Shown: positions 1 through 9,227 of the stretch, piece after piece
How positions within the stretch are numbered: position 1 is the first letter of the stretch
Layout of the letters: the number at the start of each line of letters is the position of its first letter
NCBI GenBank assembly: GCA_029203105.1
Contig: CP119318.1
Coordinates: 1,564,501-1,628,500, forward strand
DNA from: Candidatus Kaistia colombiensis
GTDB lineage: Bacteria; Pseudomonadota; Alphaproteobacteria; Rhizobiales; Kaistiaceae
DNA: 64,000 bases
Reading direction: 5' to 3'
Notes under the pieces: model-generated
What the model was told of the DNA's origin: nothing
What the model saw: the letters and a program-made list of their open reading frames with translations, nothing else
Databases searched by the model: none
Program-made: the position numbers and the translations under genes

Positions 1-70
1 CGTCGTCACCGCCGGCGTCCAGGCCCTGCATCCGGGCCAGAAGGTCCGCCTGATCGGGGCCACGCAATGA
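1..70 (+). CDS. C-terminal end of an RND efflux periplasmic adaptor (HlyD/MFP family), partial
   Basis: Only the last 22 codons lie in the window. They read VVTAGVQALHPGQKVRLIG and a few more residues before TGA at 68-70, which is the usual end of the membrane-proximal domain of RND membrane-fusion proteins. The stop overlaps the ATG of the downstream pump gene by 3 nt, so the two are translationally coupled. In this family the adaptor joins the inner-membrane pump to an outer-membrane channel. The assignment rests on a short tail plus context. Confidence 0.75.
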   Translation, partial: VVTAGVQALHPGQKVRLIGATQ

Positions 71-3000
71 GCGGCTTCAACCTCTCGACCTGGTCCCTCA
101 CCCATCGTTCCTTCGTCGTCTACTGGATGATTGCCGTGATGGTGGCGGGCATCGCCTCCTTCATCCATCTCGGGCGCAACGAAGACCCGCCGATCACCAT
201 CAAGACGATGATCGTGCATGCCGTCTGGCCGGGCGCGACCATCGAGGACACGCTTAACCAGGTCACCGAGCGGCTCGAGCGCAAGATCCAGGAGATCCCG
301 GAGGTCGATGACGTTCGCTCGTCGACCAGCGCCGGCAGCACGACCTTGTTCGTCAATCTGCGCCAGGAAGTGACCTCGGCCGAGGTTCCCGATGTCTGGT
401 ACGAAGTCCGCAAGGGTATTGGCGACATTCGCCAGACACTACCTTCCGGCGTGGTCGGACCGTTCTTCAACGACAGTTTCGGCGATACGTTCGGCATCAT
501 CTATGGCTTCACCGCCGATGGCTTCACCCATCGCGAACTGCGCGACTATGTCGAGGCCGCGCGGTCGCGCCTGCTGCATGTGCCCGACGTCTCGCAGATC
601 GAGATCATCGGCGCGCAGGACGAGAAGATCTATGTCGAGTTCTCTACCGAGCAACTCGCGGGGATGGGCATCGATCGCTCGGCGCTGCTGAATGCCTTGC
701 GCGCGCAGAACGTCGTCAGCCCGGCCGGTGTGCTCGAGACCGGCGAGGAGCGCATTTCGCTGCGCGTTTCCGGCGCGTTCGAGAACGAGCAGGATCTGCT
801 CGACATCAACTTCGTCGCGAACGGCAGGCTCGTCCGGCTGAGGGACATCGCCGAAGTCCGGCGTGGCTATTCCAGCCCGCCGCAGCCGCAGTTCCGCGTC
901 AACGGCCAGCCCGCGATCGGCCTCGGCATCGCCATGCGCGATGGCGGCGATATCCTCGCGCTCGGCAAAGACGTTCGCAGCGCGATGGCCGAGATCACGG
1001 CCGACTTGCCGCTCGGCATCCAGCCGACGCTGGTGGCCGACCAGGCCGTCGTCGTCGACGAGGCGATCGGCGATTTCACCACCTCGCTCTGGCAGGCGAT
1101 CGCCATCATCGCGGTGGTCAGCTTCGTCAGCCTCGGCATTCGCGCCGGCACGGTGGTGGCGCTGGCGATCCCGATCTCGCTCGCCATGGTGTTCGTGGTG
1201 ATGAGCATCGTCGGCATCGATCTCCAGCGCATCTCGCTCGGCGCGCTGATCATCGCCCTCAGTCTGCTGGTCGATGACGCGATGACGACCGTCGACTCGA
1301 TGACATCAAGGCTGGCGGCCGGCGAGACCAAGGAAGACGCGGCAGCGAACACGTTCAAGACGCTTGCGCTCGCCATGCTGACCGGCACGCTTGTCACCGC
1401 CGCCGGCTTCGTGCCGATCGGCTTCGCGCGCAGCTCGGCCGGCGAGTACACCTTCTCGATCTTCGCCGTTGTCGGCATTGCCCTGGTGGTGTCGTGGCTC
1501 GGCGCCGTCATCTTCTCGCCGCTGATCGGCGCCGTGCTGCTCAAGGCACCGAAGGAGAAGCCGGACCCGAACAAGGTCAGCGTGATCGTGCGCGTCTTCC
1601 GCGGCATCCTGCTGACGGCGATGCGGATGCGCTGGGTCACCATCGGCCTGACGCTCGCCTGCTTCGTCGGCGCGCTGCTGCTGGCGCCGCTGGTGCCGCG
1701 CCAGTTCTTCCCGGCCTCGGACCGCACCGAACTGATGGTCGATCTTCGCCTTCGCCAGAATGCCTCGATCTATGAGAGCGGCGACGTGTCGGCGCGCTTC
1801 GACGCCATCATGAAGGACGATCCGGACGTCGCGCGCTGGAGCACCTATATCGGCCGTGGCGCCATCCGCTTCTACCTGCCGCTCAATGTCGAGCTGCCGA
1901 ACGAGTTCTTCGCGCAGGCCGTCGTCATCGCCAAGGACGTCGACGCGCGGCTTCGCCTCGAGGAGCGCCTGGAGACGAAGCTGGCGGAGCAGTTCCCGGA
2001 CTCGGTCTCCCGCGTCGCCCCGCTCGAACTCGGGCCTCCGGTCGGCTGGCCGGTGCAGTATCGCGTCAGCGGGCCGGACGTCGACAAGGTCCGCGACATC
2101 TCGATGAGCCTGGCCCAGATCGTTTCGGCCAATCCCGATACGCGCCGGGTCAATTTCGACTGGATGGAGCCGGCGCGCATGGTGCGCGTCAAGATCGACC
2201 AGGATCAAGCCCGTCTGCTCGGATTGAGCTCGCAGGCACTGTCCGCCGCCCTGAACTCGGTGGTGACCGGAACGACGGTGACGCAGATACGCGACGACAT
2301 CTATCTCGTCGACGTCGTCGCCCGCGCCACCAACGAGCAGCGCATCTCGCTGGCCAATCTGCAGACCCTGCAGGTGCCGTTGCCGAATGGCCGCACGGTG
2401 CCGCTGCGCCAGTTCGCAACCTTCGACTATGGTCTGGAATATCCGCTGATCTGGCGTCGTGACCGCGTGCCGACGCTCACCGTGCAATCCGATGTCGTGC
2501 CGGGCGGTTCGCCGGAGGCGGTCGTCGAGGCGCTGGCGGAGCCGGTCGCGGCGCTGCGGAGCACGCTGCCGCTCGGCTACGACATCGTCGTCGGCGGCGT
2601 CGTCGAGGAGAGCGCGCAGTCGCTTGCTTCGGTGATGGCGGTCGTGCCGATCATGCTGTTCCTGATGGTGTCGTTCCTGATGGCGCAGCTGCAGAGCTTC
2701 GGCCGATTGTTCCTGGTGCTTTGCGTCGTGCCGATGGGGTTGATCGGTGTCGTCGGGGCCCTGTTCCTGTTCAACAGGCCGCTCGGCTTCGTCGCGATCC
2801 TCGGCATCCTGTCGCTGCTCGGCCTGATCGCCAAGAACGCGGTGATCCTGATCGAGCAGATCGAAGCGGAGAGGCGGCGCGGTCTATCGATCTGGGACGC
2901 GGTGCTCGAGGCGACGGTGTCGCGCTTCCGGCCCATCATGCTGACGGCGATTTCGACCGTGCTTGGTATGATCCCGATCGCGGCGACGATCTTCTGGGGC

Positions 3001-3153
3001 CCGATGGCCTTCGCCATCATGGGCGGCCTGCTCGTCGCGACCTTGCTGACGCTTGTGTTCCTGCCGACGCTCTACGTCACGTTCTACCGCGGCAAGGAGG
3101 GCGAACCGGCCCCGGTGGCCGAAGCCGCGCCGCCGGCCCCGGCGACGACCTGA
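67..3153 (+). CDS. RND-family multidrug efflux pump, inner-membrane permease (AcrB/MdtB-like)
   Basis: A 1028-residue protein, the normal length for hydrophobe/amphiphile RND pumps. It has one N-terminal membrane helix (residues about 15-35), a large periplasmic loop, a helix bundle, a second loop and a second bundle. The proton-relay aspartates appear in TM4 as LLVDDAMTTVDSM, and the partner lysine in TM10 as LIAKNAVILIEQIEAE. It should act as a trimer that exports lipophilic compounds by proton antiport, with the adaptor whose stop overlaps this start. No outer-membrane channel gene follows; a terminator comes directly after. The substrate cannot be read from sequence. Confidence 0.93.
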   Translation: MSGFNLSTWSLTHRSFVVYWMIAVMVAGIASFIHLGRNEDPPITIKTMIVHAVWPGATIEDTLNQVTERLERKIQEIPEVDDVRSSTSAGSTTLFVNLRQEVTSAEVPDVWYEVRKGIGDIRQTLPSGVVGPFFNDSFGDTFGIIYGFTADGFTHRELRDYVEAARSRLLHVPDVSQIEIIGAQDEKIYVEFSTEQLAGMGIDRSALLNALRAQNVVSPAGVLETGEERISLRVSGAFENEQDLLDINFVANGRLVRLRDIAEVRRGYSSPPQPQFRVNGQPAIGLGIAMRDGGDILALGKDVRSAMAEITADLPLGIQPTLVADQAVVVDEAIGDFTTSLWQAIAIIAVVSFVSLGIRAGTVVALAIPISLAMVFVVMSIVGIDLQRISLGALIIALSLLVDDAMTTVDSMTSRLAAGETKEDAAANTFKTLALAMLTGTLVTAAGFVPIGFARSSAGEYTFSIFAVVGIALVVSWLGAVIFSPLIGAVLLKAPKEKPDPNKVSVIVRVFRGILLTAMRMRWVTIGLTLACFVGALLLAPLVPRQFFPASDRTELMVDLRLRQNASIYESGDVSARFDAIMKDDPDVARWSTYIGRGAIRFYLPLNVELPNEFFAQAVVIAKDVDARLRLEERLETKLAEQFPDSVSRVAPLELGPPVGWPVQYRVSGPDVDKVRDISMSLAQIVSANPDTRRVNFDWMEPARMVRVKIDQDQARLLGLSSQALSAALNSVVTGTTVTQIRDDIYLVDVVARATNEQRISLANLQTLQVPLPNGRTVPLRQFATFDYGLEYPLIWRRDRVPTLTVQSDVVPGGSPEAVVEALAEPVAALRSTLPLGYDIVVGGVVEESAQSLASVMAVVPIMLFLMVSFLMAQLQSFGRLFLVLCVVPMGLIGVVGALFLFNRPLGFVAILGILSLLGLIAKNAVILIEQIEAERRRGLSIWDAVLEATVSRFRPIMLTAISTVLGMIPIAATIFWGPMAFAIMGGLLVATLLTLVFLPTLYVTFYRGKEGEPAPVAEAAPPAPATT

Positions 3154-3190
3154 TCCGGCGCCGGTTTCTCGACCGGTATGCCGATCGAAC

Positions 3191-3230
3191 AAAAAAAGGG
3201 CCGCAGTCTTCCGCGGCCCTTTTCGTTTTT
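3191..3230 (+). terminator. Intrinsic terminator after the RND pump gene
   Basis: A GC-rich hairpin pairs AAAAGGGCCGC (arm ending about 3204) with GCGGCCCTTTT (3213-3223) across an 8-nt loop. Further T residues follow to 3230. The A run on one side and T run on the other could let it work in both directions. Confidence 0.85.
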
Positions 3231-3240
3231 GCTCTGTCGT

Positions 3241-3605
3241 CCAGCTCGATCTCGCTTCATCTCTCCGTGTGGGAGAGGTCGACGGCCGCAGGCGGGTGAG
3301 GGTTTACGGCCTTCTCAGGATGGTTCCCCAAAACCCTCTCCCGGAGCTTCGCTCCGACCTCTCCCTCAGGGAGACCTTTGCGCAACATCGTCGACCTGCG
3401 CAGACCGTGCATTTCAGGTCGTCATCCCGACGAAGGTCGGGATCCATACACAATTCCTTAGCCAAAAGGCTCAGCTACGGCCACGTTAAGCCGGTGTTCA
3501 TGGGCCCCGGCCTTCGCCGGGGCGACGAGTTCTGGCCCATGCGGCGTAGAACGCGTGACGACATCAGGTGTTCTGCAAAGGTCTCCTCAGGGAGAGGTGA
3601 AGAGG
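3241..3605. repeat. REP/mosaic intergenic repeat region
   Basis: This gene-free spacer holds several short palindromes of the kind found in multicopy intergenic elements of Hyphomicrobiales. CGGAGC/GCTCCG lies at 3342-3356 inside a CCCTCTCCC context. CCCGAC-GAAG-GTCGGG lies at 3426-3441, and CCCCGGC-CTTC-GCCGGGG at 3505-3522. Conceptual translations give the well-known REP-derived strings VIPTKVGIH and GPGLRRGDE, so reading frames here are not genes. Copy number elsewhere in the genome cannot be seen in this window. Confidence 0.7.
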
Positions 3606-3682
3606 GGTGCCTTCCAAGCTGAAGCCGACAGGCTCAGGCGCGCTCATTCGAGCGGCGCGCTGGGAATGGTACCCCCGACCGT

Positions 3683-4855
3683 CTAGTTTCGCGCAGCGCT
3701 TTCGAAGATCAGGATCGGGGCGGTCAGCACCGCGCCCGCGGCCGAGCCGAGAACCTGGCCCGCGCCCAGCGTCGTCGTGCCCAGCGCGTTGGGGCCTCCG
3801 AGGCTCGAATCCGTCACTGGCTGGCCCTTGATCAGACGATCGCCCATCAACTGCACCACTTCCGGGCTGGTCGCGAACTTGCTGTGGTTGAGGCGGTCGC
3901 CATTCTGCAGCGCCGTCAGGTCGAGCACGGTGATGCCGGTCGCGGATTCCATCTGCGACAGATAGGGCTCCCGGGTGATGTCGACGGCGCCGAGGCGGGT
4001 CATCCGGCCGGAGAGCAGCCGCGACAGGCGCAGGGCGCGATCGTTCTGCGAGACGAAGAGGGTGATGTGCGGCCGCTTCGGCCCCATCTCGAGCACCTGC
4101 TTGCGGAAGACGTCGATGTCGAGATCCGGCGAGGCGAGGATGAGGTTCGACACCTTGGCCGGCACGCGGCCATCCTGCAGCGCGATCTGGCGGATCGATT
4201 CGACCGCCAGCCAGCCGCCCATGGAGTGCGCCATGATGGTAACGTCCGAGACGGCGGGGCTGGCCGCCGCGGCGCGGATCACCGCGGCCAGCTCGCTGCG
4301 CGAATAATTGGCGCTTTCGCGGTCGTAATTGTAGTCGAACACATTGCCGCGCGACGGCCAGGAGAACAGGATCGGCGCGACATTGGCGTCGGTGTCATGC
4401 ACGATCTGGGCGAAGCGGAAGACGCTGTCGGCGAATTGCGTGTTGAAGCCATGCACGAAGATCAGCACGCGGCGCGGCTTGCCGGCCGTGCGCTTGAACC
4501 AGGCCTTCGCGTCGCTCGGCTGCATCGGCGTCACCTTGGTGGTGACGAAATCGCGTGCTGGATCGCCGGGGACCCGGCTCGGCCACTGGATGCTGCCGAC
4601 TTCGCGCTTCTCTGGAAGGGAGACGACGATGTTGTCGAGCGCGAGGTCCGGGCCGCGCTCACCGTTGAAATAGACGCCGGGCGCCGCGTCGCGGGCGCGG
4701 GTCGTGGCGACGAGGAGGTCGACCTTGTTGGCCGCCGGCGTATCGGCCTTGACGGGGGCCAGCACGCCCTGAGGTCGCGACGCGCAGGCGCCGAGCCCGA
4801 TCGCCAACCCGAGGATCAGCAGGGCCCTGGACAGAAAACAGGCAATAGACGACAC
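3683..4855 (-). CDS. Alpha/beta hydrolase lipoprotein (DUF900 family)
   Basis: A 390-residue protein with a lipoprotein signal: a hydrophobic stretch ending LAIGLGAC, with Cys about residue 24 as the lipidation site. The hydrolase core shows the oxyanion strand VLIFVHGFNTQFADS and the nucleophile elbow AHSMGGW (G/A-x-S-x-G). This is the DUF900 family of predicted esterases/lipases, anchored facing the periplasm. The substrate is unknown. It is monocistronic, with about 570 nt of spacer separating it from the divergent nucleoside-importer operon. A late histidine (HSKFATSPEVV) is a reasonable candidate for the catalytic triad. Confidence 0.82.
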   Translation of the reverse strand: MSSIACFLSRALLILGLAIGLGACASRPQGVLAPVKADTPAANKVDLLVATTRARDAAPGVYFNGERGPDLALDNIVVSLPEKREVGSIQWPSRVPGDPARDFVTTKVTPMQPSDAKAWFKRTAGKPRRVLIFVHGFNTQFADSVFRFAQIVHDTDANVAPILFSWPSRGNVFDYNYDRESANYSRSELAAVIRAAAASPAVSDVTIMAHSMGGWLAVESIRQIALQDGRVPAKVSNLILASPDLDIDVFRKQVLEMGPKRPHITLFVSQNDRALRLSRLLSGRMTRLGAVDITREPYLSQMESATGITVLDLTALQNGDRLNHSKFATSPEVVQLMGDRLIKGQPVTDSSLGGPNALGTTTLGAGQVLGSAAGAVLTAPILIFESAARN

Positions 4856-5423
4856 GCGGCCCCCGCAAGTAACCCTGATCCGCCAGCACCCTATCCCGGC
4901 GATCTGACGCTACTGTTACACCGCTCTTGGGGCATGGTGAAGCGCGCAGCGAGCCGCCGCCGTTCTTCCGGCGGGGCGAACCGGGCGTCGCCCCCAGGGG
5001 GGCGTGGGTTCCGGGACCACCTTGCTCTCCCAGGCCTTGCCTGGCCGATTTTGTTCGGTCGCCGACATGCCATGGCATCATTCTTGCGGCGTTGTTCGCA
5101 GGAGGCGGCTATCATGGCGCCGCGGGCGTGACGGTGCGGGTGGGCGACTTCTTTCTTGAGCTGCAAAAAATGTTGGTGGTCATCCAAATTGGAAATGGCC
5201 GCTCGAATCTCGCCCGGCGGATGAATGATCTGTCAATCAAGACATACAGGGCCTATTTGGCTATGCGTTTCCGCATTGACAGCGTCATGCGTTCACCGCA
5301 ATCTCATATGGCCATCAACGATATTCGAGTGACCGGTGCAGGGGAAACTGTCGGGTTCGTCAAGAAGTCGAGGGTGGGCGTCGACTACGAACACGTGTTT
5401 CAGCTCCAGAGGTCGGTTTCATC
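4856..5423. other. Intergenic region between the hydrolase and nucleoside-uptake genes; no convincing gene
   Basis: This 568-nt divergent spacer should hold promoters for both flanking transcripts. I see an 8-bp inverted repeat CTGTCAAT (5230-5237) / ATTGACAG (5275-5282). The second arm contains TTGACA, followed 17 nt later by CAATCT at about 5299-5304, a weak possible promoter for the importer operon. I looked for a purine-type riboswitch and did not find one. Open frames crossing the region have no recognisable protein features. Confidence 0.35.
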
Positions 5424-6437
5424 ATGTCCAGTTGGTCTCGTCGTCTCGTCGCGCTGTGCGGCGCATCCGTCATCGCGCTTGCCAGCCAGGCAGCGCTTGC
5501 CAAAGACGTCTCCGTCGCGGCGATCTCCGGATACTTCTCCCAGGGCTTTGGCGTCGCCATCGTCGAGGGCCTGAAGAAGGCCGAGAAGGATCTCGGCGTG
5601 AAGGTGAAGCTGGTTGATACCGGCAACCGCGCCCTCGACTATGAAGAGCAGTTCAACAACCTCGCCAAGGGCGGCGAGTACGACATCGTGTTCGTCATGG
5701 GCTGGGAGCTCGTCGACGCGCTGCAGAAGACGGCGGAAGCCTATCCGAACACCAAGTTCGTCTTCATCGACGGCGTGCTCGATTCCAAGCACGTCATCTA
5801 TGCTAATTTCGCCCAGAATCAGGGTTCCTTCCTGGCCGGCGCTCTCGCCGGCCTGATGGCCGAAAAGGGCAGCGAGATCGACGGTCTCGGCGATGGCAAG
5901 GCCATCGGCTTCGTCGGCGGCCGTGATATCCCCGTCATCCGCGACTTCATGGTCGGCTACGAGCAGGGCGCCAAGACCGCCGCTCCCGACGTCCGTCTCG
6001 ACGCCGTCTTCGCCGGCACCTTCGATGACCCGGCCAAGGGCAGCGAGCTGACCATGGCGCTGTACGGCCAGGGCTCGGACATCGTCTACAACGTCGCCGG
6101 CCCGACGGGCGAGGGCGTGTTGCAGGCCAGCGCCGCCGCCGGCAAGTACTCGATCGGCGTCGACGTCAACCAGTGCGACGTCGCGCCGGGCCATGTCATG
6201 GCTTCGATGCTGAAGAACGCCAATGTCGCCGTCTACGACCTGGTCAAGGACGTCGTCGACGGCAAGACCCTCGAGCCCGGCAGCATCCACACGGCGGACG
6301 TGAAGTCCGGCGGCGTCGAGCTGCTGCTCTGCCCCGGCGTTGCCGACAAGATCCCGGCCGACGTCAAGGAGAAGCTGGAAGCCCTGAAGGGCGACATCGC
6401 TTCGGGCAAGATCACCGTCGCGACCACCACGCAGTAA
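5424..6437 (+). CDS. BMP-family ABC transporter substrate-binding protein (nucleoside-type)
   Basis: A 337-residue periplasmic binding protein. The signal peptide (basic SRR start, hydrophobic core) ends ASQAALA at about residue 26. The mature part begins KDVSVAAISGYFSQGFG and continues with motifs of the Bmp/PnrA family: EEQFNNLAKGGEYDIVFVMG, NFAQNQGSFLAGALAG and the late IGVDVNQCDVAPGHVMASM. Members of this family deliver purine or other nucleosides to a double-ATPase importer. Two nucleoside hydrolase genes in the same operon support a nucleoside ligand. It is the first gene of a six-gene plus-strand cluster. Confidence 0.9.
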   Translation: MSSWSRRLVALCGASVIALASQAALAKDVSVAAISGYFSQGFGVAIVEGLKKAEKDLGVKVKLVDTGNRALDYEEQFNNLAKGGEYDIVFVMGWELVDALQKTAEAYPNTKFVFIDGVLDSKHVIYANFAQNQGSFLAGALAGLMAEKGSEIDGLGDGKAIGFVGGRDIPVIRDFMVGYEQGAKTAAPDVRLDAVFAGTFDDPAKGSELTMALYGQGSDIVYNVAGPTGEGVLQASAAAGKYSIGVDVNQCDVAPGHVMASMLKNANVAVYDLVKDVVDGKTLEPGSIHTADVKSGGVELLLCPGVADKIPADVKEKLEALKGDIASGKITVATTTQ

Positions 6438-6645
6438 ATCAGGCGCAGATCACGGCCGGCCCCGACGCCTATAACGGGCGAAACGGGCAGGCGGTGGGTC
6501 CTCCTAGAGCATCATCGAGTGGGTGGCGGCGCGTCCCGGCGGGCCGCCACCTTGTGCTGCCGGCGCATGTTGCGCTGGCTGCGACGTGCCGATCCGTCGG
6601 GCCGATGGCCGGAGGCGGCGCGCACAGGCACCAGGGACATATTTC

Positions 6646-8184
6646 ATGTCATTAGCCATCGAGCTGAAATCGATCACCAAGCGGTTCGGTTCGTTCGTTG
6701 CCAATGAGGACGTGAACCTCGCCGTCGAGAGCGGCAAGATCCACGCGATCATCGGCGAGAATGGAGCCGGCAAGACCACGTTGATGAACGTCCTGTTCGG
6801 GCTGTTGCAGCCGGACGAGGGCGAGATCTGGATCGACGGCGAGAAGAAGGTGCTGCCCAATCCGGCCGCGGCGATCGCCGCCGGCATCGGTATGGTGCAT
6901 CAGCACTTCAAGCTGGTGCCGTCGCTGACGGTGGCCGAGAATGTTTTCCTCGGCATGGAAATCCGCAAGGGCGGCCTGATCGACCATGCCGCCCAGATCA
7001 AGCGCACCGCCGAGCTTTCGAAGCAGTTCGGCCTGCAGGTCGATCCGACCGAGCGCGTTGGCCTGCTGTCGGTCGGTATTGAGCAGCGCATCGAGATCCT
7101 GAAGGTTTTGGCGCGCGGCGCGCGCATCATCATTCTCGACGAGCCGACCGCCGTGCTGACGCCGCAGGAAAGCCGCGAGCTGTTCCAGACGCTGCGCGGC
7201 TTCGTCGCCCAGGGCATGACCGTCATCTTCATCTCGCATCATCTGGAAGAGGTGATGGAGGTTTCCGACAACGTCTCGGTGCTGCGCCTCGGCAAGAATG
7301 TCGCCTCGCGCCCGACGGCGGAACTGACCAAGTCCGATCTCGTCCAACTGATGGTCGGCCGCCTCGTTTCGTTCGATCGCCTGCCGCGCGTCGCGAGCGC
7401 CGGCAAGACCGTGCTCGAGGTCGAGGATCTCTGGGCCCGTGACGATCGCCGGTTGCCGGCGCTGCGTGGCGTCTCGTTCGGCGTCCGCGCCGGCGAGATC
7501 GTCGGCATCGCCGGTGTTGCGGGCAACGGCCAGACCGAGCTTGCCGAAGTGCTGTCGGGCCTGCGCCCTTCGAGCTATGGCGCGATCAAGCTCAACGGGC
7601 GCACCATCACCGGCCTGTCGGCGCGCGAGATCCGCGCCGCCGGCGTCGGTCATGTGCCCGGAGATCGCCTGGTGCGCGGCGTCGACCGCAACGCGTCGAT
7701 CTCGATGAACCTGCTGATGGGGCGTCAGGACCAGAGCCCGTGGTCGACGCATGGCATCATCAACCGCTCCTATCTGCTCGAGCAGACGCAGTCCCTGATC
7801 AAGCGTTTCGACATTCGCGCCCGTGGGCCGGAGTCGACGGCCAAGAGCCTGTCGGGTGGCAACATCCAGAAGATCGTGCTCGCGCGCGAGTTCACCGGCA
7901 GCGCCGATTGCCTGCTGATCGACCAGCCGACGCGTGGCGTCGACATCGGCGCGCAGGAGCAGATCCATGGCGAGATCATGCGCCAGCGCGATGCCGGCAA
8001 GGCGATCCTGCTGATTTCCGTTCAGCTCGACGAACTGATCCGGCTCGCCGACCGCATCCTCGTGATGTTCGGCGGCACCATCATGGGCGAAATCCCGGGT
8101 GATCGGGTCGATGAGGAAGAAATCGGCATGCTCATGGCCGGCGTTGTTCCCGAGCCGCATTCCAACACCGTGGGGGCCGCTTGA
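6646..8184 (+). CDS. Nucleoside-type ABC importer ATPase with two nucleotide-binding domains
   Basis: A 512-residue double ATPase of the sugar/nucleoside importer type. The first domain has Walker A GENGAGKTT (about residue 38) and Walker B IIILDEPTAVL. The second domain has a degenerate Walker A GVAGNGQTE and signature LSGGNIQK, as usual in this family. I chose the ATG at 6646 (MSLAIELKSITKRFG) because the open frame upstream lacks ATPase sequence and the protein then starts like its relatives. It energises uptake with the two permeases downstream; its stop overlaps the next start by 1 nt. Confidence 0.93.
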   Translation: MSLAIELKSITKRFGSFVANEDVNLAVESGKIHAIIGENGAGKTTLMNVLFGLLQPDEGEIWIDGEKKVLPNPAAAIAAGIGMVHQHFKLVPSLTVAENVFLGMEIRKGGLIDHAAQIKRTAELSKQFGLQVDPTERVGLLSVGIEQRIEILKVLARGARIIILDEPTAVLTPQESRELFQTLRGFVAQGMTVIFISHHLEEVMEVSDNVSVLRLGKNVASRPTAELTKSDLVQLMVGRLVSFDRLPRVASAGKTVLEVEDLWARDDRRLPALRGVSFGVRAGEIVGIAGVAGNGQTELAEVLSGLRPSSYGAIKLNGRTITGLSAREIRAAGVGHVPGDRLVRGVDRNASISMNLLMGRQDQSPWSTHGIINRSYLLEQTQSLIKRFDIRARGPESTAKSLSGGNIQKIVLAREFTGSADCLLIDQPTRGVDIGAQEQIHGEIMRQRDAGKAILLISVQLDELIRLADRILVMFGGTIMGEIPGDRVDEEEIGMLMAGVVPEPHSNTVGAA

Positions 8185-9227
8185 TGTCGGACCGCTTCGA
8201 CAGTCTTTTCGGCCAGACTCTGGCCATCCTGTTCGCCCTGGGCCTCGGCGCCCTCGTCATCCTCACCGTCGATGAGAGCCCGGTCCGCGTCTTCCTGACC
8301 CTGCTGAATGGCGCCTTCGGCAGCCCCGAGCGCATCGCCGGCACGCTCTTGCAGACCACGCCAATCCTGATCTGCGGCATTGCCGCGTGCATCTCGTTCC
8401 GCGGCGGCCTGTTCAACATCGGCATCGAGGGCCAGCTCTTCATGGGCGGCTTCTGGGCGACCTGGGTCGGCTTCTCGTTCAATCTGCCGCCGGCGCTGCA
8501 TCTGCTGCTCGCCATGGCGGCGGCGGTGATCGCCGGAATGGCCTGGATCGCAATCCCCGCCTTCTTCCGGGCCCGCTACAAGACCAACGAGGTGGTCTCG
8601 ACCATCCTCGCCAACTATGTCGCGATCCTGTTCACCTCCTATCTGACCATCAACTGGTTCAAGCGCTCCGGCGGCCAGTCCGAGACGCCGCCGATCTTCG
8701 AAAGCGCTTATTTGCCCGAGCTGTTCTCGTTCTCGCGGCTGAACTGGGGCCTGATCATCGGTCTCGCGCTCGCGGTCGGCGTCTATCTCTTCTTCACCCG
8801 GACCGCGCGCGGCTATGCCGTCAGCGAAATGGGCGCCAACCCGAAATTCGCCGAATATGGCGGCATCGACATCAAGAAGCAGACCTTCCTGGTCCTGATC
8901 GCCTCCGGCGCGGTTGGTGGCCTCGCCGGCGGCGTCGAGGCGCTTGGCGTGCATCACCGCTTCATGGAGGGCTTCGCGCCTGGCTTCGGTTTCGACGGCG
9001 TCATCGCGGCGCTGCTCGCCAACGGCAACCCGATCGGCACCATCTTTACCGCGCTGTTCTTCGGTGCGCTGCGCAGTGGCTCGTTGCTGCTGGAAGTCGA
9101 CACCACCGCATCGCGCGAAATCATCACCGTCATCCAGGCGCTGATCATTCTCGCCGTCTCGGCCCAGATCACCATCCGCCGCAAGGCATCGGATTCGACT
9201 GCGGGAGAGCGTCGATGGAAGTTCTAG
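8184..9227 (+). CDS. ABC importer permease 1 (nucleoside-type, BPD_transp_2)
   Basis: A 347-residue polytopic inner-membrane protein. It has multiple hydrophobic helices and the BPD_transp_2 family signature FRGGLFNIGIEGQLFMGGF near residue 75. The ARYKTNEVVSTILANYVA segment is typical of nucleoside-importer permeases (YufP/NupP-like). ATG at 8184 shares its A with the TGA of the ATPase gene (TGATG), so the genes are coupled. It pairs with the next permease as a heterodimeric channel. Confidence 0.92.
   Translation: MSDRFDSLFGQTLAILFALGLGALVILTVDESPVRVFLTLLNGAFGSPERIAGTLLQTTPILICGIAACISFRGGLFNIGIEGQLFMGGFWATWVGFSFNLPPALHLLLAMAAAVIAGMAWIAIPAFFRARYKTNEVVSTILANYVAILFTSYLTINWFKRSGGQSETPPIFESAYLPELFSFSRLNWGLIIGLALAVGVYLFFTRTARGYAVSEMGANPKFAEYGGIDIKKQTFLVLIASGAVGGLAGGVEALGVHHRFMEGFAPGFGFDGVIAALLANGNPIGTIFTALFFGALRSGSLLLEVDTTASREIITVIQALIILAVSAQITIRRKASDSTAGERRWKF

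Noticed and set aside
1306..2487. Long open frame antisense to the RND pump gene
   Set aside because: A shadow of high GC and codon bias. It has no family features and its composition is Arg/Asp/His-rich, typical of antisense frames.
3053..3622. Frames crossing the spacer after the RND pump
   Set aside because: Their translations contain the hallmark strings of REP elements, so they are repeat-derived.
5100..5423. Possible purine-type riboswitch ahead of the nucleoside operon
   Set aside because: I could not find the conserved core or the three-way junction, only an 8-bp inverted repeat.
4927..5574. Plus-strand frame before and across the start of the BMP gene
   Set aside because: It overlaps the binding-protein start in another frame, has no conserved motif and has no good ribosome-binding site.
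6652..8160. 502-codon frame antisense to the importer ATPase
   Set aside because: Mirrors the real ATPase gene, which has full motifs. The antisense product has no recognisable domain.
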